The notes under the pieces are model-generated. The model was not told the DNA's origin and made no database searches. It saw only the letters and a program-made list of their open reading frames with translations. Below, in pieces: positions 34,576 through 46,500 of a stretch of DNA of 64,000 nt (position 1 is the first letter of the stretch; every line of letters begins with the position of its first letter). The translations under genes were made by a program, and so were the position numbers. Origin of the DNA: Halictus rubicundus (Eukaryota; Arthropoda; Insecta; Hymenoptera; Halictidae); the NCBI RefSeq assembly GCF_050948215.1, contig NC_135149.1, forward strand, positions 15,047,001 to 15,111,000, read 5' to 3'.

Positions 34576-35609
34576 CAGAATTCGAGCGGGCAGCGTCAAA
34601 TTAATACGAACATGATTAATTAGGATTTTAATGTGTTATTGAAGTCCGGTATGTTATAGACTCATAGATGCTGCTGAAATATAATTAACGGTGTATTTGA
34701 TGCCGTTAACAAATTAAATAACACATGAAAATATATATTTTTGCAAGCTTCTGCAAACTTTACGAAATACAATAGTCGAGATGTCTTAAAATATAATTTG
34801 GATCTATGAAAATTGAACTGTATTGACAACGTTCGTTATACATTGCGCAAGGATCATGCATTTGGAGATAAATATGGTTTCACACGTAACGAGTTCAACG
34901 TTTAATAGAAATAGGTTATGCGAATACAACAACGGATACATTATTTCGGTAATGCATACGCACTGCATCAGTAGCTAACAATACTTGTTCGTTGGAGTTC
35001 AATGAATTGTATGTATATAAATTAGGTCAATACAATGATATTATAATACGTGCACAATATTAGAGAACAGAATTATCAAATTGAAAATAATTTACGTTCC
35101 ATGACAGTTCTACGAAGTAAACAAAAACAGTTCTACGAAGAAGTTATTAAACATTGAATTTTTCGTTACAACGCGTAGTTTTTACTTATCGGTCCTCGAG
35201 CTAATTTTCAACCTTCTCCACTACCTTCAAGGGAACGTCACTTCACGAAGTCTCACTAAACTTACCAATTACTTGCAAGGGAACGTGTTTATGTTGCACA
35301 AGCCGATTAAGATGAAACTTGTGCGAAAGATAGTTCTTAGAAAAATATTCGGCACTGGAGTACCTCTTGAAACTGTTAAAAAAACAGGAGCCTTACACAT
35401 AACGAAAATATAGAATAACATTTTCTCAACATGTTATTTAATATATTAAATGTGTAAAAAGTGCCATTTTTATTTTCTCATGCATCTCTTACCAAATGCA
35501 ATTTTTTCAAAATCTTCTTCGCACATCGTTTGGAAAATCAATTCTTCTAATTGCTCAACAAAAGTGAAGTCGTTTGATACAATTTAAAAAAAGTTATACA
35601 TTTTTAAAG
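34576..35609. other. AT-rich non-coding DNA
   Basis: No gene seen. A short direct repeat, ACAGTTCTACGAAG, occurs twice near 35105-35138. Confidence 0.45.
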
Positions 35610-35643
35610 GGGGTTCGAATACTTTCGCGAGCCTGTGTATAGT
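35608..35643 (-). mobile_element. Unpaired Tc1-like terminus
   Basis: Read on the minus strand: TATACACAGGCTCGCGAAAG followed by TATTCGAACC. This is the form of Tc1/Tc3-type inverted termini (ACAGGC...AAAGTATTCGAACC). The matching second end was not found in the window, so this is probably a truncated element. Confidence 0.45.
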
Positions 35644-36655
35644 TAATTCGGCGTGTACGTGTGTCACAGGAGATAGCATCGGATACGGTGGCAGGTCCAG
35701 TTTGTTTTCTAGGCTTTGTTAGTTTAGCTCGTCTGGCAGTGTCTGAGGAACTGGCCGGCTGGTCGCGATCGATCGATCGGACATCCGTTGGCAGCCGAGG
35801 ATCTCGATCGAGCGAGAAGCTGAATGGGCCGTTGGACGCGGCGTGACCCGAAATTAGTGCGTGCGGCCCGTGTTCGGGGGTAAGGTAAACTCTACCCAAA
35901 GGCATTTAAGAGGTCGATAATGCGCGGCCTTCGGTAGAGCAGCCTGTGACGCGGCACCGTGGGAAGGAAAAGGCGTTGAGCGCATAAAACTTGCAGCCAC
36001 TCCTGTCTCCAGGAGTGTCAAGGGTCGGTGACTCCCAGGCGGCCGTTCTCGCTGGCTCCTCTGAAAGAAGCAGCAGAGTCTCGGGCTTACAGCGGCGCGG
36101 CCTGGCCCGGCCCGGCCCGGCCCGACCCTGGGCTCCGGCGGCGTGGCTCTGCCGTGGCCACGCCGCCGTGCAGTGCTGTGGCGTGGCGCGGCGCGGATCG
36201 ATTCGGTCACGTACCGTAAGCATCGCGGGGCAGAAACACGGCCCACGGTTCAGTCGAGTGCACGTCGAGACTAAGGAAGATGTCGCCGTGTCACCCGTTA
36301 ACCGATGTCCTATCTGATGCTGACTAAAGCTCCGTCCCAAGGATCGGGGGATCAATTAACTCTGATTGGGGAGTGCTCTACCTGACTGGCGAACCAGCCT
36401 CGTTCACGTTTTACCGGGCGATCAACAAGCGGCCGTCGAGACACCGCAAATTAGACAGTAGCCGGGAACGAGCCGAGAAACTGCTGAACAAGTCGCAACG
36501 ACGACGACGACGCGTGCTCACGTCAACATTGTTTTGTCGAGGATTCGACGCTGATGCACCGACTCCTGTACGCTCGTACCCGGTATTTTGCCATTTCGAG
36601 GCGTTTTCTATTTCGAGATTCTTCGAACGTGAACGTTAAACGTTTCTCACCGGGT
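35644..36655. promoter_or_regulatory. GC/CpG-rich island, possible promoter
   Basis: Sharp rise in GC and CpG, highest at about 36050-36210, where GGCCC pentamers repeat. Frames of up to 149 codons exist on both strands, all with A/R/P/G-rich composition and none with a domain. A donor-like ACCGTAAGC lies near 36215 on the plus strand. This is the second GC-rich island isolated in AT-rich DNA and may be an alternative promoter or the 5' end of another transcript. Confidence 0.4.
36103..36124. repeat. GGCCC pentamer tandem repeat
   Basis: Four to five consecutive GGCCC units. Confidence 0.9.
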
Positions 36656-36660
36656 TGTTA

Positions 36661-36823
36661 TTAACCTCCAACACTCGAGCGGCGACTCTGAGGCTCCACT
36701 AAAAATTACTATGTCAAAATATTTTTTGCATCGGCTTCGTATGCATAAAATGAAAAAAAATTATCTAGGTAAATAGAAATGTAGGTTTTTCGAGTTAAAA
36801 TAGTTCCGAGTGCAAAGGCTTAA
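36661..36823. mobile_element. Short TTAA-flanked inverted-repeat element
   Basis: TTAA at 36661-36664 and 36820-36823. The left end is CCTCCAACACTCGAGCGGCG and the reverse complement of the right end is GCCTTTGCACTCGGAAC. Related to the element at 5260 (CACTCGA core, GGCGAC block). Confidence 0.65.
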
Positions 36824-37074
36824 TCTGTAACACTGTCGTGATGGTCACTACTGAGCGGCACTGAACTTTCCAAGAGAAAAACGCACAGGTATTTTGAGGT
36901 GTCCAAGAACAAGCATTTAGAATTGGTAGAGTTGCTGAATGGTGTCTCAGAGAATTTAGACAGAATTTTAGAAAGGTCTCGGTATGATACCGAGTATACT
37001 CGGTAACAACGTAAAATTTGTTTTTCATTTCGATGAATATTATAGAAGTTCTCGTACATTGGTTTTAGAATAAG

Positions 37075-37195
37075 TAGAATCGACCGGTCATGGTCAGACG
37101 CCACAGTCAACTTCTGCTCAATGGCTCGCGTACTTGATCAATCTTTAAATTCGATTCTGTTGAAAACGAAATCTCGAACTTCAAAATTTTATTCC
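37075..37195 (-). repeat. Dispersed repeat family I, copy I4
   Basis: On the minus strand: GAGATTTCGTTTTCAACAGA, AAGTACGCGAGCCATTGAGC, GTTGACTGTGGCGTCTGACC, ATGACCGGTCGATTCTACT. Block order is identical to I1. Confidence 0.6.
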
Positions 37196-37317
37196 ATATT
37201 TTTACTTAAAAGTATACTATACAAATCATGGCAATAGAAAAGGGAACAATCATCACAATAACACAATATAAAACACAATATAAACACAATCCCCAGGAAT
37301 CCCTATTATATCATCAC

Positions 37318-37402
37318 AGTATAAATAAAATTTTATATCATGCACAATATAAATTAATATAAAATTTTATATCATGGACAATATAAATTAATATAAAATT
37401 TT
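37318..37402. repeat. AT-rich tandem repeat, 34-bp unit, about 2.5 copies
   Basis: CAATATAAATTAATATAAAA starts at 37345 and 37379, with an imperfect earlier unit from 37318. Confidence 0.85.
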
Positions 37403-37661
37403 TCTATATTCTCTTGGTGCTATTTAATTCCGCAGAACGGAAGGCACACATTTGGTCGTTTATGTTGTTCAAACTCGTAGATAATTAATTAATTTATTGA
37501 TGAATTTCGGGAAACCTTTATTAAATAACTACAACCATCACAAAATCTGCTGGTATTATAAAACAATACTAACTGATACTCAATATTTTTCAATCTTTCT
37601 TTTTTTAATCACTATAATATATGAAGATATTCAGGTGTTTGTGATATTTACAGAATGACTA

Positions 37662-37833
37662 GACTGCAGATTTTGATCTGAAATAAAAATCATCAATTGT
37701 AACTAGTGAGAACTATATAACATCGTATTGCTTCTTTCAATAATATTAACAATCCGAAAATAATTTAATATTTTGAAATTTTTCCAATGTATTTATAGTT
37801 TTATTTTTCACTCATCCATTTTTGCAATATGTC
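37662..37833 (-). mobile_element. Family A MITE, copy A15
   Basis: Starts GACTGCAGATTTTGATCTG after TA and ends TTTTGCAATATGTC before TA. The interior TTCAATAATATTAACAATCC, AATATTTTGAAATTTTTCC and TATTTTTCACTC follows the family A order. Confidence 0.6.
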
Positions 37834-40800
37834 TAATTTAGCTTCTCGTCTAATTCATCGAATATCATTATTTTTTGACGATGATTGTTCCCTTGTTAAA
37901 TCAACGAACAACGTCTCGTTACACTAAATTTTGTATTTTTACGTTTCATAAGCTCTATTCCAACTAATCCTCTTACCTTCAAGAACATTTTTCTTCGTCA
38001 GTTCTCATTGGAACTTATACTACGAAAACATTTTCTAAAAAAGTTCTACTCTAGTTTTAATAATTCTTCCTCCTGTTCTGCAAGTGCCCTAAGATATTTG
38101 GACTTGTACGCTGTTCCACCACGTGACACGCGTCGACGCCGATCAGAAGTTTTTCCATTTATATCTCGCTTAGCTGGGACTTTACATTTAAACGTAATAT
38201 CGCGTACGTAAGAGGACAGAACTTTTCTATGGACCTAATAGAGTGGAAGAGCAGAGTTTTTAGAGCAACCGGGAAAGTTCCGGGAACGCAACGGACACTA
38301 AAAAAAAAAAAAAAACGAACGGTCCAAAGAAATTGGTTACTTTCGGATTGTCAAATGCCGTGAAAGCCCGGGCAACGGTCTTTTCAGCTTCCGGCCGGTG
38401 CTTCGAACTCCACCGCACTTTTTCTTGCAATCTTCCAATTGGGTAGATGCACATGGAAATGCCGATCGCGTCCAGGACCGCATCGTGGTTGCCGTCGGCC
38501 CTGGGCATTCGACGCTTTCCTCTATTTTTCCTTCACCTCGAGATTGTTCTGTCAAACTTGAGATTTAATCATAACGTAAACATTTTGAAATTTTTTAATC
38601 ATTGAATTTCACTAATGTTTATCAGAAAATCCGTGTTTGTATACTTCCTCAGAAACGTGACACAAATGAAGCATAATTTATTCATTTAAAGAGCAAAACA
38701 AAAATGGAAAAGTCTTGTCGCTGAATTTTTTTCACAATTATTTCTGACGATCGTATGAAGATTAAAGATTGAGTAGTAAAATGACAACACTTTTTGAAAA
38801 CACGTTTTTAAGTCTTTAGTATTTCAGATTTCTCATTGAATATATTACGAACGAAGTCAAATAGTTTCGGTACGGTCCACCGGTGGTATTGTATAATCTG
38901 ATAGTACAATATTGTATTAACACAGTCAGTCATGCCGCAGTTAATCCAAAAATATTGATATTTTTGGAATGGTCGAGTTTCCTGTCCACCTCTGTAGCGT
39001 TTGAACAGCGAAAACCCCTGACCCTTTTGTATGATCATGCGGGGTCTCGTGTTGTAGGAGTGGCTTAGTGAAAATTATGCAAATGATAATATTAAGTTCC
39101 AGGTTTTGGTTCACCGTGTCCCCGAAACCATACTCTAACAGATTTTCGGGTTATGCGCAGTTTAAATAACGATTCCGGAGATCAGCTGTTCTGATACGAA
39201 GCTGCAGGCTCGAGTTTATTTTATGTGGGAACTTGCAATCGCTTCGGGAGCCTAGATGACTTACTTAGTTGTTAGGAACCCTGAAAACAATCAATTATTC
39301 AGCGATTAATAATTCTTGAAAGTTGATTTTAAAACAGCAGTGTTCGTACATTCTTCTGATCATTTTACCATTTTTTTACCACTTATTTTTGTCACAAATG
39401 AATAAAATCCACGTTTTACAAAATTCTTCGAAAATATTCAATTGCAATTTCGTCTCAAATTCAAATTTTTTACTGACGTCATCGGTCATCTCTAAAATGG
39501 AATATAGACAAGAAAAGGGAGTATTTACAAGACTAGAATAAATTTGTATTGTTTGTAAAGCCACAAATTAATTTATACACCTATCAACTATCTAATTACA
39601 ACTTCTGCAGCATATTTCCACCATCTATTCCCGATTTACGTAAAAAAGAATTTCGATTTTCCCATCCGGCGGAGTCGCCGCTCCGAATGAGAACAATGAT
39701 AAATAATTTGTTTCGTTCCAGTGATCCCGCTCGGCGCAGCAATTCCGCGTACATCAATCGAATAGACGATTCTCTTTGGAAAGAAAATTACGATCGATAT
39801 ATTAATATGAAGTTCCATCTTTGCCGTCTCATTAGTTTCGACCCGTTTTTCCGCTCCGCCATCTTTCCCATCGGATCACGATGACCGATTGAATTGTACA
39901 ATGCGCCCGGGCATCTTAGCGGCAAAAGGACAGAATCCTTTCATCCTTGAAAAGAGCATAGGCGCAACGGTATGGGGAAAAGGCAGACGAACAGAGACAC
40001 TTTCTTCTCCCCCCCCCCCCCCAGTTTTCTTTTTCGTTTCATTTGTTCCACCAGCTTCTGCCAGATAGCAATAAATTCCGCAGATCAAAGCGCCATGCTT
40101 CTCCTTCTTGTCATCGAGGACGTGATTGTAGCGCGCTGCCTATCGAAAGCTTTTTAATGGTCTCTGTTAAAGCGAAGCTCTGCGAAGCTCTGCGAGACTC
40201 TCAGATTCTCTGCGGAAAGTTTTGGCAACGAAGCGCGCCACTTTCGGCACATCTTCTTCTTCTTCTTCTTTCTGCGTTCTTTTCAGTTTCTCTGGCCAGG
40301 CAACCGCTGTAATTTGCGTTCGATCGCTGTGCACCGGGGTAGCCCAGGACTCGAATCGTCCTAGAGATTTTTCGGTTGCTCGGAATGATCGTTAAAGTGG
40401 CCAATTTAAAGTTTCCGGTTCGATGGTTTGTCAACCCTCGGACTCCGGACTGTCTTGGACACCGAATCGGAGAGCCAACCTCCATTCAGACGCAGATTTG
40501 CATTTGTACAGTTACAATGTCGCTTTAGAGTCGAGAACTTGCGACCGAACTTGTGCGGTACCGCATTTGTTCCTATTTAATCATTCAAATAGCATTAGCT
40601 GCTATTAATTAATGTAAATGTACGCTCAGGCTGATTCACGTAATTGTAACAAGCCCCATCTTCTTTCGTTGAAGTCGGAAAAAAATGAATGAGATCATTT
40701 TATGGGACTCGTGATCATTTTTGTCTGTCGGAACAAGGATTCGCGTGTGTTTTGCGGCTGCAATATTTTCTTTTTAAATCATAAACCTCTTTCGCTTGCA

Positions 40801-40989
40801 AAAAAGTGTTAGGGTATTGTGATTGCAGAATGATTTGTTTAAAAGATATTTTAATTTTACTTTTATGTTATGGTTCTGTTCTCCTTGTCTCCCATATAAT
40901 AATTTGAACAAAATTGAAGGTGAAATATATTTATAATTATTTCCCGTTTCTATTTAGATAGATCAATTCTATTTATATATTATAAACAT
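37834..40989. other. Mixed non-coding DNA
   Basis: AT-rich with GC-richer pockets at 38090-38550 and 39640-40560. Frames of 60-111 codons show no domain. A possible family A right end (CACAAATGAATAAAATCCAC) lies near 39394. A C-run at 40011-40022 and a TTC run at 40253-40271 are present. Confidence 0.4.
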
Positions 40990-41185
40990 ACTGCGGATTT
41001 TATGCATTTATGACAAATATGGGTAAGCACAATTTAAAGCAGTGGATATATGAAAAGGATTTAAGTGCACCAGCGTAGTAGTTTTAGCTTAATAAAATAA
41101 TTAAAAGAAGAAAGAAATTTTTATTTTGCTCCTGGGTCTTGCAATCAATATAAATATTTTTTATTTTGCTTAAAGATCCGCAGTC
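40990..41185 (+). mobile_element. Family A MITE, copy A4
   Basis: Starts ACTGCGGATTTTATGCATTT and ends TTGCTTAAAGATCCGCAGTC before TA at 41186-41187. About 196 bp, with the family CACAATTTAAAGCAGTG block near the left end. Confidence 0.85.
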
Positions 41186-41867
41186 TAATTATAAATTAAA
41201 TAAATAACTACGTGTTACTATTTACTAAAACTTTTTTTAGAAAAATTGTCCGAAGAACATGATTTCTTTGTGTATCTCGAACTTCACACGGGCGTGTGAT
41301 ATGTAACCACTAGCGGACTTTTAATTCACGCTAAAATTGAATTTCATAAAATTCCTTCTGCCTTGCTGGAAAAAAAACTATTCCCTTTCTGGTTTAAATA
41401 CCTGCTCTTCGATTTTGATCTAGGTCGGAAGCAGGAAATCGGAATATCTGCAGGAAATCGTGTTCGAAGAAGAACTTTCTTTCCGGCTCCCTCATTAACT
41501 CAATGGCTGTGATCCATTACAGATGGAATTGGTTCAATCTTCTCGAGTGTCGTTAACCCTTAAAAAATTCTTCTAATCTCGAGGGACTATTACGAAGTGT
41601 CAATCATCAGTTTCGCCAAAATTTGCCGGAGTGGTCGGTCAAAGAAATACAGAAGACACGTTCCGTCTTTAATTGGTTGATGTCTGACGTCTCGGAAATT
41701 AAAAGAAACTTTGTGGAATATCGATCGTACATAAAACTACTTTTAAAAAAGTTGCAATTCTAAAACACGATTTAAAACGTTCAAAAGTTTGTCATCGTGT
41801 CTTGTTCAATTCTCTTGTTTCATGTTTGCAAGTATTTTCCATTGAACACGGTTAAAATTGTATAGTG

Positions 41868-42100
41868 TTCAATGTAATTTTAATCTGAGAAATGCCACAA
41901 AAAAAAAAAAAAAAAAAATAATAATGAGAAACGAAAAAGGTTTGTAATTGGATTAGTAGTGGTTCACACCGATATACCTGACCCGGTATTGGATTACGCG
42001 GCGTGTTGCCCCTCAGTGGAGGGGATAGGCGAACTAACTAAGACAGTGTAGCTCCGTTCGGCTTAGATCGAAACTTTACTGTACTATTAGCGAACGTGTG
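41868..42100. repeat. Dispersed repeat family H, copy H2
   Basis: Carries a 20-base A run near 41900-41920, then TTGTAATTGGATTAGTAGTG, TTCACACCGATATACC and GTGTAGCTCCGTTCGGCTTA, matching H1. It has about 30 extra bases (GGTATTGGATTACGCGGCGT). Confidence 0.6.
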
Positions 42101-42240
42101 TTAATATAAACCGAGTTTTCGACATCTCGCAGTTAATCAAACCGGCGACTCTTCCACCAGAAATCTTCAGGGTTTCTCGTCAACGATCCTCGACGTTTCG
42201 AAAGTCTGTGTAAAGTTTCGTCGTCGATTGACATTTCAGG

Positions 42241-42550
42241 CCGGTCGTTAGTCGCGTCGAAGACGATTGGCGTGATCGTGAGCGAAGAGCAGCGCGATTA
42301 TTACATGTCCCAAATAACCAAGGAACTTCGCCGACCGCGCGATCCATTTCAGATCTTATCTATGCCCGGTGACGGAGCTATGCATCGATCACCCGCCGAA
42401 AACCTTGGCTATCATTTCGCCAATTTATTCGCACGCGCGTCGGGGAACGAGGTCACCAGGAATCAGCGGGAAATGAAATTTCTGTTGCTCGCGGGAGAAA
42501 CGACCGGTACCCTTTACCCATCGGCTCAAGTAAAGCACGTGACAGCCTGA
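42241..42550 (+). CDS. Candidate internal or terminal exon, unidentified (speculative)
   Basis: TTTCGTCGTCGATTGACATTTCAG ends in an acceptor-like CAG at 42239 with a pyrimidine-leaning lead. Downstream a frame stays open to the TGA at 42548, reading RSLVASKTIGVIVSEEQRDY and on to KFLLLAGETTGTLYPSAQVK. The open frame is the one a phase-1 upstream exon would enter, which is compatible with the exon at 3571-3616. A donor-like CAAGTAAAG lies at about 42527. Composition is balanced, unlike the low-complexity frames elsewhere. I recognise no domain. The joining to 3616 would need a 38.6-kb intron. Chance remains likely. Confidence 0.22.
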
Positions 42551-43666
42551 TCGGTCATAAAGGCCGGGGATAGAAAATGCCGGTGTCAATCAGAGAATAT
42601 AAAACGTCACTTTGCCGGTGGGATTCTTCGGTTGCACGCAATATCATCCGCACTCGCCTTACAGGGCCGACAATACTTTGCTTTCAAAGGAACACAATAC
42701 CGGTCGGAGACCCTTCTCTCACAGTTTTTAGATTTTATTTGGTCCCTGGAGGTCACGTGCCTTCGAAAAATAAGGAAAAATAAGACGCGCACTCTACCTT
42801 CTCTTTTATACTGGGTGACTTAAGGAAAACCGACATCTACTAAATAAATAAATTTTATCCAAATTAGTTCAGACCCTCAGACATTTCTGACACAAATTTT
42901 GAAAATTCCATATCATTATAGGTTTCAGCGTTCTATTTATTTCATACTTATAATTCAATGAATTTCTAATAGCCCAATGTCGATTGTCCTATCAAGCAAT
43001 TGCTCCCTTTGTATCAAGAATGGTCTACAGTTATATTACCAGAGATAATAACACCGGAGACACATATTCTCAGAACGCATGAATTTACGAATTGATGGAA
43101 TTAATCTGAGAACTAGAAGAAAACGAAACAAAAGGAAACGTGAAAGTAAATCTCAGAAGCAACAGGACGTAAACAAAATAAAAACGTACGCGAACACATC
43201 CGTACACGTTAGAATAAAAAGATAACGTAGAAATTAATTTGAAGAAAAGAAAATAAAAGGAAATAAAAGGAAAATAAAATAAAATAATTTGAAAATAAAA
43301 GGGAATAAAAGAATTAACTGACACACCATGGGAAAGTAAATAAAAAGAAACGTAAAAATAATATTGGAAAGCAGAGAAACACGAATAAAGTGAATACGTA
43401 CACAGGGGAATTCAAAAATTATCCGGATATAACAATAAATTGAAATTAAAAACCCGTGGAGATTCATTGGAAGAACACGGGAAAGTATCAGGAAAAGACT
43501 TAAAATTGCGAGTGCGGAAACGCAGAAATATAAAAAAAGTTCGAAAAAGAAAATGCGAAACGTGAACCAAAAAAGGGAGGAAAAAATTAAACATTGATCG
43601 CAGTTTTCTTTTAACAATAAATTATATTTTAGAAAACCCTACAGTCTCGCGAATTTTTTTACTTAT
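42551..43666. other. Non-coding DNA with a purine-rich tract
   Basis: 43085-43620 is dominated by A and G on the plus strand (AAAATAAAAGG-like units). The minus-strand frames through it are F/L/S-rich artefacts. No gene recognised. Confidence 0.45.
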
Positions 43667-44096
43667 AAGGTCAATTTACACTATACAGCACGGACTAGCA
43701 CGACAACACTGAAACATGCGTTTTAAATGGAACCGTTTACACAACAGTGATTTCTCTATATATGTCGCCAAGGCCTGCATGATAAGCGTCTCGGAATTAT
43801 TCCTACTACCGCGGGGTATACCCCGTGAGGGGCTGCGAAGCTCGAGAGGCCTCGAACGTCGAGGAGTGTAAACATAACATGGCTAGGCTATCTCTCCTGG
43901 ACGATACATGACGTTGGCAAAACCCGTGTTGTTGACATATATCGAGAATTCACTGTATACTGCATGGACAGGCACGGACCAACATTATGCCAAAGAATGC
44001 TTTGTCAGTTGGGTTCGTGCCGGTGTCGGTTCGTTCCATTGACGGTACGTGCCGGTACGTGAGGTACAATGGGTAGGTCAATATAAATTGACCTTT
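43667..44096. mobile_element. Family C foldback element, copy C1, carrying a family B insertion
   Basis: The left end is AAGGTCAATTTACACTATAC followed by AGCACGGAC. The right end is ACAATGGGTAGGTCAATATAAATTGACCTT, which is inverted with the left. Subterminal GTGCCGGT-type motifs occur near 44020-44060. Family B copy B4 lies inside at 43745-43955, and family A copy A5 abuts the right end. Confidence 0.7.
43745..43955 (-). mobile_element. Family B element, copy B4
   Basis: Ends CAGTGATTTCTCTATATATG and GACATATATCGAGAATTCACTG. The interior, read on the minus strand, carries GTTTACACTCCTCGACG and GCCCCTCACGGGGTATACCC, as in B2. It is inserted inside family C copy C1. Confidence 0.8.
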
Positions 44097-44097
44097 A

Positions 44098-44290
44098 GAC
44101 TGCGGATTTTATGCATTTATGATAGAAATGAGTGCAATTTAAAACGGGGAATACGCTACGGAAATTTAGGAGCATCGACGCATTCTTTTCCACTTACCAA
44201 GATTATTAAAGAAAGAAAAAGGTTTTTATATGGCTGTTATTTTTCTTTATTGATACAGGCAATTTTTATTTTCCATAAATATCCGCAGTC
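44098..44290 (+). mobile_element. Family A MITE, copy A5
   Basis: Starts GACTGCGGATTTTATGCATT and ends CCATAAATATCCGCAGTC. TA at 44096-44097 and 44291-44292. 193 bp. The left TA is the last base pair region of family C copy C1, so A5 landed exactly at that border. Confidence 0.9.
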
Positions 44291-44292
44291 TA

Positions 44293-45524
44293 ATAATATT
44301 TGATATATCGTCAATTTTTAGCGAAGTGTCGAAATACTCGTGGCCCGGTGGCGTGTATAAAAGAGGAAACAATTCATCGGACAAAAGGGGAAACCGGGGC
44401 AAAGAGGAACCGTAAATATGGAAACGAAAAGGAGCAGAAAATATCTGATACAGTATTTGGCCATCGTTCTTGACACTATTATTATTCAATAAAGTCCGTG
44501 GCTCGTAAAATGCAGACTGAAGAAGCGATCGAAAACACGTCAGGCCCGAGGGATACGGGGAGAGAGCCAGGACGGCTCGCGGGAAGACGATCGTTGACTG
44601 CATCATTTTTCCGGGAAGACTTTTCAGCCAGTTTTTGGACTTTATGACGAGCCACCATTAGGTTCATGCGGTGGCACGTCAGCGAAGGTGGTAGGGGGCT
44701 TTGATCTGCTGGAACTTATGGTTATCCGATAAGCGCCAAGGGAGTATAAACCCAAGAGAAGAAGGCCTCCGGTCTTTGCGTCACGCTCGATCAGTTCTCT
44801 TCAAGGATGAGAGATTCTTTTGTCCCCAAGTATCTGCCAGATAGAACTAAATTTACGAATGAAATACGCCCGTGTGTATGAGCGTCGGGAACCGTCATCG
44901 CCAGGTTTCATCGAAATTCCAACCTCGAACAGTAGAAATTCCAACCGTCTATGTAACCGTCTATGTAACGACGAAATAGGCGTCGCGGGGATTGATTGTT
45001 TTATAAATAATCGTGTTTTATTCTTTCAATACTCCACCGCCGATCTCGCACCCTCATCCCACCCCGGGAGAAATTGCGAGCCGTCCGTAGATTCGCGATA
45101 AGGTAGAGTGACCACGTTACCGACAAAAATAGACGAAAAATGGTTTTACATGTCTCAACTTTTCGTCCTTATATGAGAATATTTTTTGCTGGGAAAGGGC
45201 TCATTTGAAAGAGGAAGGTTCAATCTAGCGCGCGCTGGTCATGAGCTGACGAGATCATACAGATATTTGGTAATATAAGCGTTAGAAGTAGGCCAAAAAT
45301 TACCGATGCGCATACCGTGGAATCCAAGCATTTTTATGCCATTGGATGAGTTTTCTGGATGAAATCGAGAGTAGCGCGCGCTAGAAAATATCTCCAGCTA
45401 CAAATTGAGCTATATTTTGTCTTGATTCTCTGCGAAATAAAGCCAAAAACTTGAAGCACGTTTCTGCCGACAGAATTCATAATATCGATAATACAGAGCA
45501 AAAAATGTGACAAGTTTAGTCACA
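44293..45524. other. Mixed non-coding DNA
   Basis: No gene recognised. Frames of 60-119 codons overlap on both strands. Confidence 0.4.
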
Positions 45525-45567
45525 GACTTAAGACCCGTCGGATCAAGACCAAGACGGATCTTAAGTC
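45525..45567. repeat. Inverted repeat (hairpin), 15-bp arms
   Basis: GACTTAAGACCCGTC and GACGGATCTTAAGTC, one mismatch, 13-base loop. No U-tract follows, so it is not a bacterial-type terminator. Confidence 0.8.
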
Positions 45568-45971
45568 AGTGGCTGAAGGCTGTGAACGGAAATTATACAG
45601 CAGTTACCGACCTGCTGACCCTGCAAAAGTCACGTGACTACCCTTGGCTTTTAAGGTTAATTTACACTATACAGCACGGACCGAACAACGGAACGAACCG
45701 GCACCGGCACGACAGTTTACGTTTTATGTCTACACTGTTCCGGCGACAATCCGTCAGTTGACGTAAAACAGTCAAACACAGACTAAAATGAGCGGACAGC
45801 GACGAAGAACTAGGGTAAGGGACCCAATTACTGTGGCAGTATCCGTTACTGTGCCTATATTAATTATACTTATTTTTAGAGCATAATGAATATTATAAAA
45901 AAGATATTAAATCTTTTTCATTAAAATCAGTTTATACATATGTCATATATCTCTTTTTTAATATTCATTAC

Positions 45972-46470
45972 CTGGGCAAAATTTCGAGAAAAAATACTAC
46001 TTTAAATAGAACGAAAAATTTCGGCAAATAAAATATTTACATTTTGATAACCAGATACATAGCATAAAATATTTTCTTACGATGAAAATAAGTTGAGCAA
46101 ATAGTTAATATTATAAATTATAATTTTTAACATAAGAAACTATAATAGTTAACAAAGTATTATTTGTAGCTTAATTACGAATATTTGCATGTAGTATGTC
46201 GATAGACAGACGACAATGTCGTAATAACATTGTACGCAACAAAATATCAGAAAAGTACATGTTACTATCAACTATTTGAAATACTATTTTACGCAGTCCT
46301 ACAGAATAAGTCTCACTATTTTCAATATTTTCCAAATAAAATACTTTCTTTAAATAGTATTTCAAAAACTTTTTGTTATAAATAAAATAATTTATTTGCA
46401 TGATTATAGGTATGCTTTAAAAAGAAAATAAACTATCTACTAGTTTCTATTTCAAATACTATTTTGATAA
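45972..46470 (+). mobile_element. Family D element, copy D2 (right end lost)
   Basis: Starts CTGGGCAAAATTTCGAG and follows D1 through CGAAAAATTTCGGCAAATAA and GACGACAATGTCGTAATAAC to TTTCAAATACTATTTTG. The final CCCAG of D1 is replaced by ATAATG. Confidence 0.8.
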
Positions 46471-46500
46471 TGTTGATCAGTGCCGGTTCGTTCCGCTGAC

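Noticed and set aside
35921..35960. GGTAGAGCAGCC, resembling a tRNA D-arm
   Set aside because: No matching T-arm B box or acceptor stem could be drawn around it.
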